The position numbers were made by a program, and so were the translations under genes. Positions 10,759 to 22,049 of a stretch of DNA of 64,000 nucleotides are shown here, piece after piece (position 1 is the stretch's first letter; every line of letters begins with the position of its first letter). The stretch is from Pisaster brevispinus (Eukaryota; Echinodermata; Asteroidea; Forcipulatida; Asteriidae). Where the stretch lies: assembly GCA_023634235.1 (NCBI GenBank), contig JAMKCF010000164.1, forward strand, positions 1-64,000. Reading direction: 5' to 3'. The notes under the pieces are model-generated. The model had not been told where the DNA came from. It did not search any database and saw nothing but the letters and a program-made list of their open reading frames with translations.

Positions 10759-11416
10759 GGTTGTTTGGTGCCAAGGTGTTAGGGACCTTAAGAACCTCGG
10801 AGCTGACTAAATTGATGTAGGTATCAAGAGCCACATCTCGGTTCTTAGGGGGTACCCAACGACTTTTCTCCCTGAAGCGGTTGCGGGTGTTGGGCTGGAC
10901 GTCCACAGATGACTCGTCCTCTGTGGAGGGCTCTACATGAAAATATTCACGTAGGCGTAACCTACGGTTGAATTGGGCCATGTCTTGTTGAAAAGACAGT
11001 TGGTCCGGTTCTCTGGGTGTGGGGCAAAATTTAAGACCCCTTGAGAGGAGTTTAACCTGTGGGTCGGTTAGAACTTTGTCAGATAGGTTAACTACTGTAC
11101 GTGGTGCAACTAGTGACCTGTCAGTATCATGAACAATAGTTGGCCTCTTACTGTGGAAACGCCTATGAATGTATTTCTTATGGTTAGTTCGGACATTCAT
11201 GCGTTTCTTGTTCTGTTTGTCCAATAGGGTGGACCGTAGGTGATTGACGTTAGACAGAATGATATCTTGTAAATGTTCAAACTCTTGATAAGAGCGTGAC
11301 TCTTTGAGTTGAGATTCAGTGTCTGTTATCTCAAGTAACTGGTTATCAACGTATTGTTGACATTGATTTTCTAGCAGAAAATATATATAAATAAATGTCA
11401 AGTTGGAACAAAGCAA
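10748..11416 (-). pseudogene. Penelope-like retroelement protein, N-terminal fragment
   Basis: The 222-codon open frame reads the region upstream of the reverse transcriptase domain of a Penelope-like element. I see the family hallmarks RTVVNLSDKVLTDPQ (residues 106-120), LLSRGLKFCPTP (123-134), FNRRLRLREYF (149-159) and KSRWVPPKNRD (184-194), with a charged helical region at about 25-75. The RT core and the GIY-YIG endonuclease that normally follow are missing: the frame stops in the palindromic TAGTAGGGGAG at 10748-10758, a break rather than a natural end. The first codon in the frame is TTG and the true start may be lost or further upstream. In a complete element the protein would copy RNA at target sites in the nucleus. 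This copy is a 5' fragment. The family assignment is firm, the subclade is not. Confidence 0.88.
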
Positions 11417-12007
11417 CCAATCATGGGATGTATTTTTTCAAATGAAAATTTGCAGAAGTATTGAATCGGGGCATAATTATCTGTTCACACGATTCAATGT
11501 TTTGCTATAACATTCGGCCGTCCACGCCAACCAGGGCAGTTTGTCAATCAATAATGGAAAGGTCTATACGCTCAAACCAAACTCAAACCAAACGGTGCAC
11601 TCCTAAAGTGCCCAACACACATATCAAACATAATATCCCTGACAGGACAGCATGACATAACGATGTATAGAACATCGAACGTGAATATTTGCCTCATAAA
11701 CAGAAAATGAATCCTGAAAACGGCGCAGACAATAGGCGAGCAGTTTAAAGTGTGGTACCACACAGAAACTGAACTGTCTGGTGTAAATCAGCAATTTTTT
11801 TTCGACAGAATTTTATGTATTCACTTTTCTGTCCAGTTTCAAATATTATTCAGTAAGTATAAGTTACATATTTTGTCAAGCTGTCCGTCATGCAAACTGT
11901 GTCAATCATTGAGAAAGACACCTAATGCACAATTTTTTTTATAAAGACGACGGTTTTGACCCTTCTTCAAGTACAGTTCTTTTTCTTCAAAATCCAAAAT
12001 CGTTAGA
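11417..12007. other. Non-coding stretch
   Basis: No gene recognised. It may include the remaining 5' flank of the PLE fragment, but no motif is visible. Confidence 0.35.
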
Positions 12008-12346
12008 TGACGTCATATTTCAAATATTGGTCTGTACATTTTCGTACAGAGAATTGTTAGTTCATTCCTGAACGGTGATGATGTAAAATCAAAACGGCAT
12101 TGAAGTTGACCTTTCAAGTAGCACACAAATTCTTCGTTGGAATGTACAGACTCTTGTTTTTCACGTCCGATGACATCACGTGTCAAATTGCGTTCTGGAA
12201 GAGTATCAAATAAAGTGGCACTTTGCACCGTTTTAACTTGAAGTTGGACACTTGTAATTTTTCCCCCACTTTCATGGGGACTTTATCTAATGGAAAATGA
12301 GTGCAACATAAAACTGCATTTTACCTTAGAATACCTCTTTAAGGCC
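12008..12346 (+). mobile_element. Foldback element C, copy 1 (left end missing)
   Basis: The sequence begins at TGACGTCA (12008-12015) and runs in the same order as the copy at 39207-39574: TTCAAATAT, GTTCATTCCTGAA, GGCATTGA, CACCGTTTTAA, ACTTTATCTA, AAAATGAG and the right terminus CCTCTTTAAGG. The left terminal repeat is absent. No protein is encoded. Confidence 0.75.
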
Positions 12347-12597
12347 CTTGAACAGGCAATCGGTCAAAGGTAATAAAAACAAAGTAGTGGTACGTCATCT
12401 CTTTATCGACATAACAGTCCATCTACATTTGCTCCTGCAGTGACGCCACCTACGTCACACCATATATTACCATTAGAACGAATTTTCGAAATGAGTCAAA
12501 ACATCCAAAGTCCTTTAAAAAAAATAATAAAAAAAATAATGTCATTATGAATTTCCGATGAACTCAAATCAAATCAAAATTATGTATTTAAAAAAAC
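12347..12597. other. Non-coding stretch
   Basis: Nothing recognised. A/T-rich runs lie at 12518-12540 and 12586-12600. Confidence 0.35.
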
Positions 12598-12870
12598 TTA
12601 AAGGTACGGTCATACCTCGGTAATGACCCCGAAAAACACTATGTCATTTCCGTCCGAAAGCTTACATGTTACATGGTGATAAACATCTTGCGAAATTATT
12701 TCGTGTGACATGCCTCCGTTGATTAGAATTTAATGAAAACTTTTGAATCTGAGAAACGATTCATGCATGAATCGTTTCTCATATTTGGGTCGGTGTCCAT
12801 TCGCGAAAGCTGCGGCCAAAAGATACGGTAGGCACTCGCTCTCACAACGCTAAATATGAATAGATTGACG
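12598..12870 (+). mobile_element. Dispersed element B, copy 1 (partial)
   Basis: It starts TTAAAGGTACGGTCATACCT, matching the terminal sequence of the copies at 37540 and 52643. It contains a perfect 30-bp palindrome at 12751-12780 (centre TTCATGCATGAA, outer word GAGAAACGAT). The copy at 31790-32180 has nearly the same palindrome, and the copies at 37540 and 52251 carry an altered version. It is non-coding and the right boundary is approximate. Confidence 0.6.
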
Positions 12871-12882
12871 TTCGTGTGAAAA

Positions 12883-12925
12883 TCGTCGTCGCCGCCGTCG
12901 CCGTCGTCGACTGTTGTTGTTGCTG
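12883..12925 (+). repeat. Trinucleotide-rich tract (CGT/CGC then TTG)
   Basis: An imperfect run of TCG/CCG triplets is followed by GTTGTTGTTGCTGTTG. It reads as poly-D and poly-T/N stretches on the minus strand, which is a composition effect. Confidence 0.8.
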
Positions 12926-15814
12926 TTGTGTTTTGTTTTTGATTGTTTTGTTGGGTTTTTGGTCTTTTCAACAAGCAGACACCGTATTCAGCTGCCACTT
13001 TCACAAGTGACGTTTATTGTATCTTTCTTCTGAAAATTCTCCTAATAACTCAGCATAATGTTTACAAAACCAATCTTTAATCCTACCTTTAAGTGAACAA
13101 GCCCTTTAAGATGGCACTTGTTTTTCATCTCGTCTCCCTGTTTCATAAAAATGTGCACGGTGCAATTTAACGTGAAGGGTTCAACATCAGTTGAACAATC
13201 ACTCCCTCAAACCTTCCAGCATATTCTTTATCCCAAATCCTACCTTGAAAGCCTGACATTTTGTGGGCGTGAGAAGCTTGTGCTGAAATGGAAAACACTA
13301 TACAATGTTCTTCACCGAAGAAAAAGTCGGTTGAGCCCCCTCCGCGTTGTTATCCGTTCCATAACGATATCTTTAACATTGCTTGGTAAGATCTCAGTCA
13401 TAAAATCCTCACTTGGGGCTATGAATCTTGTGGGGTGTTAGAAATGCTGCAGAATTCTTGATGTTGGCAAAACCACGGCTTCGGGTACTACTCTCATTGG
13501 AATTTGTTTTCTTTCTTTTCTTCACATATATATGATAGATATGTCATCCAAAAGGTTGTCCTGAATGACGTACCCTATCCGCAGTTTGATTTATATGTCC
13601 ATTGCTGTGAAGGCCTGGCGGACCAGCCAACGTTTTGACGTTAACTTTTTATCAGAATCTTCTCAAGATCGTACATTTAGCCTACATATCAATTTGGACT
13701 CTCGTAAAAATTGATGATTCTTCAAGTAAAAAAAAAGAAAAGAAGATTTTGATTTGGTTTGATCTGATTTATTTGGCAATCTACAAGAAAAAAAAAACAC
13801 ATTCAAATTGAGAATAAATATACATAATACAGCAAGAAAAGGCACTTGTTTGCTGAGGAGAATACACAAAAAGGCCGCTTACTTCCATTGTGGTCATCTG
13901 GGTGAAACCAATACGTGCCACAGTCAAGACCATTGGCGAAACGCTAAACTTGAAGGACTACCCGCAAAATAGAAGCAAAGATAAGATAAGATAAGAATAA
14001 AACTTTTATATCCCACACTGGGGAAATTAAAACTCGCTTTCGTTCAAACCGTATAAACAGACAAAAAACACACACACTAAATGTACAATAAACGTAAGGC
14101 AGATGGATAATACCGATAAAAGAAAGAGTGAATGCCAATAAGTATTTTTTTTTTAATATTAAAGGTATGATTAAAATGATTCCTAAGGAGAGTTTACATT
14201 GGAGGTAGTCCTAAAAACCGAGGACTCAGAGTAGCACAGCTACTTTAAATCATTGTAAAAGCAAATTGCTGTTTGGACAGACGAGTTGTTGTAGCGTTGT
14301 GTTCTAATTTAGAACGGGACTATAAACAAGCAATCCACAAAAGCACAGGACTTTCAACTCAAGTTTCCACTGGATGTAATTGTGTGTAAATAAATCGAGG
14401 TGCTTATTACACGCAGTTCCAAAGACGAAGAAAATACCTTTCATAATTCCGGCGTGCAATCCGCTCAGATTTAAATGATTGATAATTTAGTATACATTGC
14501 AGGTGCTAAATCAGATGCTCATCGTATACATTCTTGTTTTTATACACGTGTATGTGATAAGTGTGCAAGCGTTTTCGACAGTCCAAATAACTGATCAAGA
14601 ATGCAAACTAGGCTATATAAAAGAAGGCCGGCGTTCTGGGCAATACAATCGTGTAGATAATTATGTGGCCATGTCACAATATAAGCTAGAAAGAAATATT
14701 GCATGCGTAGCGACTTATCGACACCTATCCTTTAAAGTTGATCTCTCGCCAGCGAGTATCCCCTCGACGCGCCAACCGTGCGTAACGATGAGTAGACCGT
14801 GAACGCAACGACGGTTTGATCGGGTTCCAACGCGGCTGATCCCCCGCCGAACCGTGGTATACATTCTGCCTCGCTGGGGGATTATTTCCGTGGCGTGAGA
14901 TTTTACACGTCTTGATAATGTGGCCCCGCACTCTCCTCAATTTTGTTCTGTTTTAGAGAAAAGTCTCCTGGGGGAAATCGACAAAATTGAAGGCGTCGGT
15001 CAGTCTGTAGTGATTCCTATGGACCTGATTTAATATAAATTGTTGTAACGTGTAAAAGATTGTAGAACTTATCAGTTCGGTTATCCTAAAATGTGCTGAA
15101 ACAACAGTGATTTATGAATAGACACATCCGTAAGTAGAGATGAAATATAAATGCATATTTTGGCCGTTGGGGATTTGAGGGTGTTGGGGTTTCTGTACGT
15201 TTGTTTTTCATTTTTCAATTTTTTTTAATATTATTTTTTTTCTTTCTTGTTTTTTCGCTTTCTATTTCTTCTTTGGTGTGTGTTTGTTTGGTTGGTTGGT
15301 TGTTTTTCACCTTATGAGCGTGGCTCTGTCGTGGCTCTGTGTGGCTTGATGTGAAGATATTTTCAATAAGAACGTTGAAGATTTTGCAAATTCGTGGGCA
15401 AAGTTAATTGTTTTTATGTACAATAAAAGCGACCAACATAGGTATCCATTTCGTGGACCTAATACACACAGAGTCTTTGCATATTTATATATTCAAATAT
15501 ATATCCATATTATTTGAATAATTACCTGACCCTTTCCTGAGAATACTGGTAAGCTGCTTGTGCTGTTTGGGACATGCTGAATTAAGTCCCGGCCTATAGG
15601 CTGATTTGAAAGTTACGCTATTAATGGAGCTCTTTCGCGACTATAGGAATTGAACCCATACCAATCATCACACACAAAAATCAGACCATTTTGTTGAACC
15701 AGAACTCGAATTGCCTGGTTTAAGAATAGGTGCTTATCGCCGCTCACGAAGAGAAAGAAGATTGTTGAGTAGTACCGAAGCTTGAAAACTAAGAGGCTCC
15801 AAGATCAAATGGAG
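12926..15814. other. Non-coding stretch
   Basis: No gene recognised on either strand. It contains an AGATA pentamer tract (about 13976-13996), an A-rich run at 13728-13744 and a T-rich zone at 15207-15305. The 13118-13441 open frame (107 codons) has no family motif, and its codons do not differ visibly from the surroundings. Confidence 0.45.
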
Positions 15815-16085
15815 TTTTATGATGCACTCATTGTTCAATAGTCCTTATGAAAGTGGGGGGGGGAATACAAGTGAGTCTATATAACAACACGTTAAAATGG
15901 TTTAAAATGTCGGGTGTCTTTTACTGTTTGAGAACGAAATTTGAAACATGACGTCATCGAACATAAAAAACCAATGGGTTTGTACATTCCAAAGAGGAAT
16001 GTCTGAGCTAGTCAAAAGTTACAATTAAATGCAGTTTCGGTTGAATATCATCAACATCCAGGAATGAACTGACAATTTTCTGTAC
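15815..16085 (+). mobile_element. Foldback element C, copy 2
   Basis: It shares GATGCACTCATT.TTCAATAG, AAGTGAGTCT, ACGTTAAAATGGT and the central TGACGTCA (15949-15956) with the other C copies, and ends with the CAGGAATGAAC region. Both termini are eroded. Confidence 0.6.
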
Positions 16086-16800
16086 ACAAATTTACATACT
16101 ATATGTAAAATGTGAAGTTTTCACAAAAAAATTCTTAGAGCCCTCTTTAAAACGACTCTCGGTATTTTCATTTTTGAGCTTATTATCAAAGAAAGTTATA
16201 CAACCGTTTACGGTTTCTCGATCAAACAAAACTAGTCTTTTTGAAATTCTGTATTTGGCTTGAAACATCCAACCGGAAAGACACCTTCTTCTTTTTTTTG
16301 TAATGAGGCCTTGGAACGTCATTAATTATCTAGGTTTGACGTCTTTCAATATAAGTTTAGCACGGAAACGCTGAGGTGCCGATGGTCATTTACAGAATCC
16401 GTAGTTTTAGGTCTTTTGGGGGTAAGAGTGCTGGTTGTTGTTGTTGCTGTTGTTGTTGTTTTTCTTTTATTATGTTTTAATGAGTTGATGTTTGCTGAGT
16501 GGATTGTTAACCAGTCGGTCACACATCAGGATTTTCCTATTCACACTGTTTGTAACGCTCAGCGGCGGAACTCTTTCAAGTGTTCTTGTTTTAGTAAGTG
16601 AAGTGTTATCGTTGTGTGAACTGTTAGTTCACTGTGAATGAGAAATAGTGGTGGGTTGTCGTTAAGGAACAATAAAACCACAAAACAATTTGTTTGCTTA
16701 TACTCTATGGTCTATTTGGTTGTTATAGTGGATTGATGAAAATATATACCTTTGACATGAATCCACCAAGAGATGCACGTTCTGTAGTTACATGCAAAGT
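16086..16800. other. Non-coding stretch with a (TTG)n tract
   Basis: A TTG-rich microsatellite lies at about 16433-16460. The short plus-strand frame across it reads as poly-V by composition. No gene recognised. Confidence 0.4.
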
Positions 16801-16995
16801 GCAATCGCAAAACTTCCAGGTCAGCATACACGCGGATTCCATGCTCCAGAGGGCATAACCCATTTGTGGGTTACTGCTGACACATGGAGTCTGGGTTAAA
16901 ATTACCCCAGAAATGGGTCAAACTGACGTAGAATCTGAGTTAGAATCCCGTTTTAACCACTTTTTAAAGGACGGGGCAGGGAGCTTTTAAGAGTG
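16801..16995. mobile_element. GACCC-family MITE, copy 2
   Basis: The left end is degenerate (AAAACTTCCAGGTCA near 16808-16822) and the right end GAGCTTTTAAGAGTG ends at 16995. The interior has AAATGGGTCAAACTGACG and related words. It is about half the length of copy 1. Confidence 0.65.
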
Positions 16996-19009
16996 TGTGT
17001 CAAATTGTGTTTGGAAACGATTCGTGAATCATGATTTATGGATAAGACTTCTGACTCGAAGATCACTTAATGGTGCGTATTGAGGATTGCATTAAAGCAA
17101 GACAGGTGAAACTTCTCCTTTTTTAATTTGTTATTTTAGTTATTCGGATTGCCAGAAATTCCATGATAATTTGGTTTGGTGTTAGGGTAACTACTTACTG
17201 TGAACAAATAATCAACGAACTCGTGGTTTTAACAAGTTTCAACTTTAAAATGATAGGGACTACGGCATTTACAAACAAGTATAAAACCGTTCTTAAAGAT
17301 AAAATCAGTTTGTCTTTTCAAGACGATTCTACTTGTATCAACTTTAAGCCAAACAACGCTTTGATTCCCCCTTTGCACAGACGAAACTTTGGAACTCTTC
17401 CGCAGCTGCAGTGCCCCGTATGAGTTTGCTTCTCCAGGACAATTTCAAATCCCAAGTTCGGTATATATTGCTAATGGCCTTAAGTGACAAATGTAACGGA
17501 AATGTAACCGTCATTCCCGCTGCCCGTCAGCCTGAGGTCCCCGTGCTCTTTTGGCACGTGCATCAAGTCCCGCCAGGCTTTACACGGTACAAATTGGTAC
17601 TTCCCATAGTTCTTTTTTCCTGGTTTAGGTCCCAATCCGAAAAATAATAAAACTACGAATACGTTCAACGACATACACGCTCGTAGATTTTAAAAGCCTA
17701 TTCTTTTCCCCCGCTGAAACCACTCGAGGCGAGATATTTCTTTGTGTAAGGTAATGGTTTTAATGTGTGTGTTTTTTTCTTTTCTTTTTTCTCACACTTT
17801 TACTTGTTTGTCTCTCACTGAAAAGAATATGTATGCACCTGGCAATGTAGCCCGTAGGCCAATAGGATTCTCTGAAGAAAATCAACGGAGATTTGTGAAG
17901 TTTTATGTATATAGACAGGGGGAATCACATGGGAAAAACCCGCTGTAAGCTCAAGATGACAACCAAATTCATGTCTTGGTCGAGGCTTTGTACGAACTGT
18001 ATACCTCGGAGAGATGGATATCAGAAGAAAACAATTATAACCTAAGGCTGAAATAATTGAAATTATTCTTCATTCCAAACAGTTCCTTTTCGTTAGAATT
18101 GCAGCCCTCATAAAAGTTTTTTTTTTTTTTTTAAGTTACTTATTTTTTTGTTAAGCCTTAAACTTTTGAGATACCGAAATATTGTCGTCAAACACATCAT
18201 TGTATCTATAGACCCTTCTACTTTTCGTCCAGCCTCTCGTTTTACCGATCCAATTATATGAATTCCCCTGTTCAATGAGTTGTTTACCCGCCTTTCGGTG
18301 AAAAGGTAAGAGACGAAAAGTAAAATCAGCCTTGAAATTGTACACCTCTGAAAGTTAATATCTCTATTGGGAGTAAAATGTACAACTTTGTTCAGTTAGG
18401 TTTCCACGCCGTTGTCTAAGATTTTGGAGGTGATCGTGGCGGCAGGTAAATATGTACAATTGAAATCGGAGAACTCCATCTACAGTGAGGTTGTTTGACT
18501 TCATAGCTGGGGCAAAATTTTGACTCGAACCACAAGTTTTATTTTTCTTCTTTTTTGTTTTTTCTTTTTTCTTCTCCAAACATTTAATCCCGTATCAGTT
18601 ATCATCCTGTTGCAAATTTTTCAAAGAGTGAGGAAGGGGGAAGTGGGTGTCGCCTTGCATGGGCCACGGCGTGGGAAGAGTCCAATTAAACGCGATCTAA
18701 TAGAACGGAGCACGGTACGTAAGCATGCTCTGTCATACCTGGCTAAGACGAATTTTGTTTTAAATGAGCTCACAATGAACCCCCGAAGGAGGAACTTTAA
18801 ATTGTCTCGGCTTCTAACTACGAACAATCGTTTTTACCGGATTTACTTGTTGCTCTTACTTTATCCTCGGAACAAAGAGAGGTGAACTACTTGTAGCAAT
18901 AAAAGTCTCAGAGGATGAACCGTCAATGCATGTTCCGGTTGCCTCGGGTTATAGGGGTAGGACGATTGATTGAAATCATCTCATCACATTCCTACAGCAA
19001 TTTATTTCT
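16996..19009. other. Non-coding stretch
   Basis: No gene recognised. A long T run lies at 18118-18132 and a pyrimidine-rich TTTTCTTC tract at 18541-18575. The 17163-17423 and 18520-18885 frames have no recognisable domain, and the second overlaps an equally open minus-strand frame. Confidence 0.4.
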
Positions 19010-19013
19010 CAGC

Positions 19014-19060
<47 letters not shown>

Positions 19061-19067
19061 CAACAAA
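19010..19067 (+). repeat. (CAG)n then (CAA)n microsatellite
   Basis: About thirteen CAG units with one TAG interruption (about 19026) are followed by about five CAA units. No coding frame surrounds it, so it is not a polyglutamine tract of a recognised gene. Confidence 0.95.
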
Positions 19068-19339
19068 CTTTAGTCAGATAAGATTTTACAGGATCCGTTT
19101 AACTATTCGGTTTGTGGTACAGCACTACTTCGCTGTGTAGATTTGTTCTTTGTGAACTAGGTCTTGCTTTATTCTACTGCCGCGGAGTAGATTTCGGAAA
19201 TTCGGGAGACTACTTAGATATGTTTAGATACTTCTGCGGTTATATAATGTTGTAGAAACCTTTAGGGTAAAGACGAATAGCCAATGTCTGCCATGAAATA
19301 TTTACACGTAAGCAACAAAATAAATAAATAAATACATCC

Positions 19340-19542
19340 GGGTATGAATTGATTGGGATCAGGTTCCCCTGGGCCTAACCAATATATTGGTCAGTATAAC
19401 CCAGAATCTTTTTCAAATTGACCCAGAAATAGGTCAAACTGGCGCAGAATCCTAGTCAAAATCCCTTCCTTTTGACCAGTTTCCAGGTCAGCTTCTGGGA
19501 CCCGGAGTCCGGGTTAACTCTGACCCGAGAGCTTTTAGAGTG
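19340..19542. mobile_element. GACCC-family MITE, copy 3 (left end lost)
   Basis: The right end GAGAGCTTTTAGAGTG is followed by TA (19543-19544). The interior includes GACCCAGAAATAGGTCA and GGGACCCGGAGTCC. The left end merges with an AAAT microsatellite. Confidence 0.7.
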
Positions 19543-19569
19543 TAGCAAAGTTCTATAAGCTACGGAGCT

Positions 19570-20060
19570 CTGAAAGTGCCATCCAACTTGTCGAGACCCT
19601 GAGATAATTATTTCAGGATGATGACGCCGTGAACTTAAGATGTCAACACGCCGAGAAAATTTATCTCGCGATGGACGACATCTGAAAGTAGAATGTCATC
19701 TTGATAATTTATCTCGGCATGGACGACATCCCGAAAATAGGACATCGTCTTGTTCCAGATATGTTTTCGAGCATCCTTAAATGACCTCCTGAATGTAGGA
19801 TGGCGTCTTCCCAAGGTGATTTAGTATCCCCAGTGACACTCCGTATACCTACGGGAAAACTATCTAAACGAAGACGCCATCCTTTCAGGAAGTCGTTATT
19901 CCGAGATAATTTATCTCGGGAAGTCAGCATGTTACTCTCAAGATGTCGACGTCCCAATATAAAATATATTGGGAAGACTAAATCTTGTTTTATAGGATGT
20001 CGTCACCCCGAGATAAATCATGTCAGGATAGGTCTGATCGTGCAGTAAAACTATCTCAGG
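19570..20060. repeat. Array of short hairpins with CCGAGATAA / TTATCTCGG arms
   Basis: Palindromes of the type CCGAGATAATTTATCTCGG (for example 19900-19919) and diverged relatives (CCTGAGATAATTATTTCAGG, CCCAATATAAAATATATTGG) recur every 50-100 bases. They are separated by words such as GATGTCGACGTC, GACGACATC and GGATGTCGTC, which are themselves partly palindromic. It is a degenerate tandem family of nested palindromes and is non-coding. Confidence 0.75.
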
Positions 20061-21631
20061 TTGGTCAGGATGGTGTAGAGGTATCTTTCCCAACCTTCCA
20101 CCTCTGGGACCCCGGTACGAGTTACGCCAGAGGCGCTGTATGGATTGGGTGTTCAGTCCCTACCTGACTGCGTGGGTTTTCCCTGGAATAAGTCTCTGGG
20201 ATTTTCTGAAACTGAAACTTATTTGCCTTCTCTCCATTGCGTTCGTGGCTAGTATAGTGATTAAGTTCGCTTTTCTGAGAGTCTTTGGCTTCACAACCAG
20301 AATAAACGAAATAAAGTGAAATGAAATCAATCAGGATTTCAATATGTTGGATGGCACTTCGAGAGCTCCGTATAATAGTTGACACGCTGACTCGGCAATA
20401 TACTCACTTTATAGTCGAATTGATATCGGGAGCGAGACCTTGGCGTTACGATACTCTATGTCTTAACACCCTAATACCTCTTCGCCATCTTTCATCGCAA
20501 AATTTAATCCACATCATGTGTACGTGACGGTTTGCGGTCAGGGAATTATAGCAAATACTACTTTCCTATTATATCATTCGTGGTACTACCCCTCAAAGGT
20601 ACTCTCCCCCCCCCTTACAGAAAATCCCCAACTATCCCCACTGAAGTACCTGGATAATTTACACGGGTGCGTTGTGCGTTTGTTTTGTGAGACCCGCAAA
20701 GCACCAAGCAGATCATGACGGGATCAGTTATTCCTCCCGTGTCCCGAGCACCTCGTCCACGTTAATGAGTCAATATTTGTCCCTCTGAGTCTCGAATTTA
20801 GACGTTTTCTGTCCCGATGGGCCCGGCCACGGAGCTGAGAACGCTATCGACTTTCACGGGTTGAGCAGGTGAAATTCCGTGCTTCTCCATCCGTAGTGGT
20901 TCATGGACCTTGCTCCCGAGGCCTTCTTCCCACCCCGTCCCGGCAAGGCCCCTCTCTTCTTCCTTGAATTTTGGCGGGGGAAAGATTCTCTTTCATCAGT
21001 GTGAAAGAAGATGATACGTTGATCGAACAGTTCTTTCTATTTAAAGGGACGATCAAGAAGTTGTTATCCTAGGCTACATTTTCAAGGTTGTCAAATCCAG
21101 TTCTTAAGCGTATAAGTTAATTCATTATTATTTTTCATGGAGAGTCAAAAATGACAAAAAATCTTCTGTTGAAACGGGAATAAGGGATTGGTAAAATGTG
21201 TACAGTTCCTCTCGAACTTTGGAAATCATTGATTGATATACTCTAAAAACCTTCCACATAGACAAAACAAAAAATGGGCTGTTCCACCTCCTCTCTCTCT
21301 CCTCTGCGTTGTCTGTCTCTTTTTAGTCCTGTGGAGTTAGGGGATGGACTTGTACCCAACCCGTTCTCTTGTCTGGATTTTTCTTGTATATACTTTTCAG
21401 TGGTTTTTAATATTGTTTTGCTGAAATGATAAAATAAAATAATAACTAACGTGATGTACATTTTGTTCTATATACCAGGTCTCATGTCAAATAGTGAATA
21501 ATTCATCGTTTAGAAGATTGAACTAAACCAGGATTTGCTGTGTAGCCACATCGCACGATACCAAATGGAACAGGGGAAAATGGTGAGTCACTAATAAAAG
21601 TTGTTCTATCTTATAATGGGCAGGTTTTGTG
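20061..21631. other. Low-repeat non-coding stretch
   Basis: No gene or dispersed family recognised. The part at about 20700-21000 is richer in G and C than its surroundings and free of visible repeats, so it is a candidate for single-copy or conserved non-coding DNA. A C run lies at 20607-20614 and a CTCTCTCTC tract near 21290. Confidence 0.35.
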
Positions 21632-21685
21632 CCAAATGAAAGATTTGGTATGCCACATCCAAATGAAAGATTTGGTATGCCACAT
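21632..21685 (+). repeat. 27-bp exact tandem duplication
   Basis: The unit beginning CCAAATGAAAGATTTGGTAT and ending GCCACAT occurs twice in direct succession without differences. Confidence 0.95.
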
Positions 21686-21764
21686 AAGGTTTTGTTTTTC
21701 ATCGCCGGAAAGTACTCTTAAATAGTATTTGATTTGATACCCATAGATCAATTTGTATGGGCTA

Positions 21765-22049
21765 TCATCTACTGAATTTTGTTCTTAAGTGGTTGATGTC
21801 ATCAGCAGTAAATTGAATAGAGTCGTTGTTGAGCGTCGATGCTTCTGAATTTGTTAGGGTTAGCCTACGAAGCGTCATTAGGGCTGCTGAGCGCGGAGGT
21901 GTGTTTGGTATCAGCTCTGCAATTGGCCCAAGGTTGTATGATGTAATTGGCGAACAGAACATTAAGCAAGAAACGGCTATCCCCGACACTCCGTGAACTG
22001 ATTGTTTGATTCTACCGAGATCAAGATTCACTTTCTCATGCCAGAAGAC
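21765..22049 (-). CDS. Unrecognised open frame, possible terminal exon (weak)
   Basis: The frame is open from a TGA just beyond 22049 to a TGA at the low-coordinate end, about 94 codons, with no upstream ATG. The first internal Met falls at about residue 31 of the GTG-initiated reading. The composition is protein-like, with a small hydrophobic patch followed by a polar, Ser/Thr/Asn-rich C-terminus, but I recognise no family. A splice acceptor would have to lie near 22050-22056 (TTTGAG in the minus direction), without a good pyrimidine tract. Frames of this size are expected by chance in this window. Confidence 0.08.
   Translation of the reverse strand, partial: VFWHEKVNLDLGRIKQSVHGVSGIAVSCLMFCSPITSYNLGPIAELIPNTPPRSAALMTLRRLTLTNSEASTLNNDSIQFTADDINHLRTKFSR

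Noticed and set aside
18520..18885. 121-codon plus-strand frame
   Set aside because: Begins in a T/C-rich tract, overlaps an open minus-strand frame and has no recognisable motif.
19010..19067. Polyglutamine-coding CAG tract
   Set aside because: No extended open frame around it and a TAG interruption.
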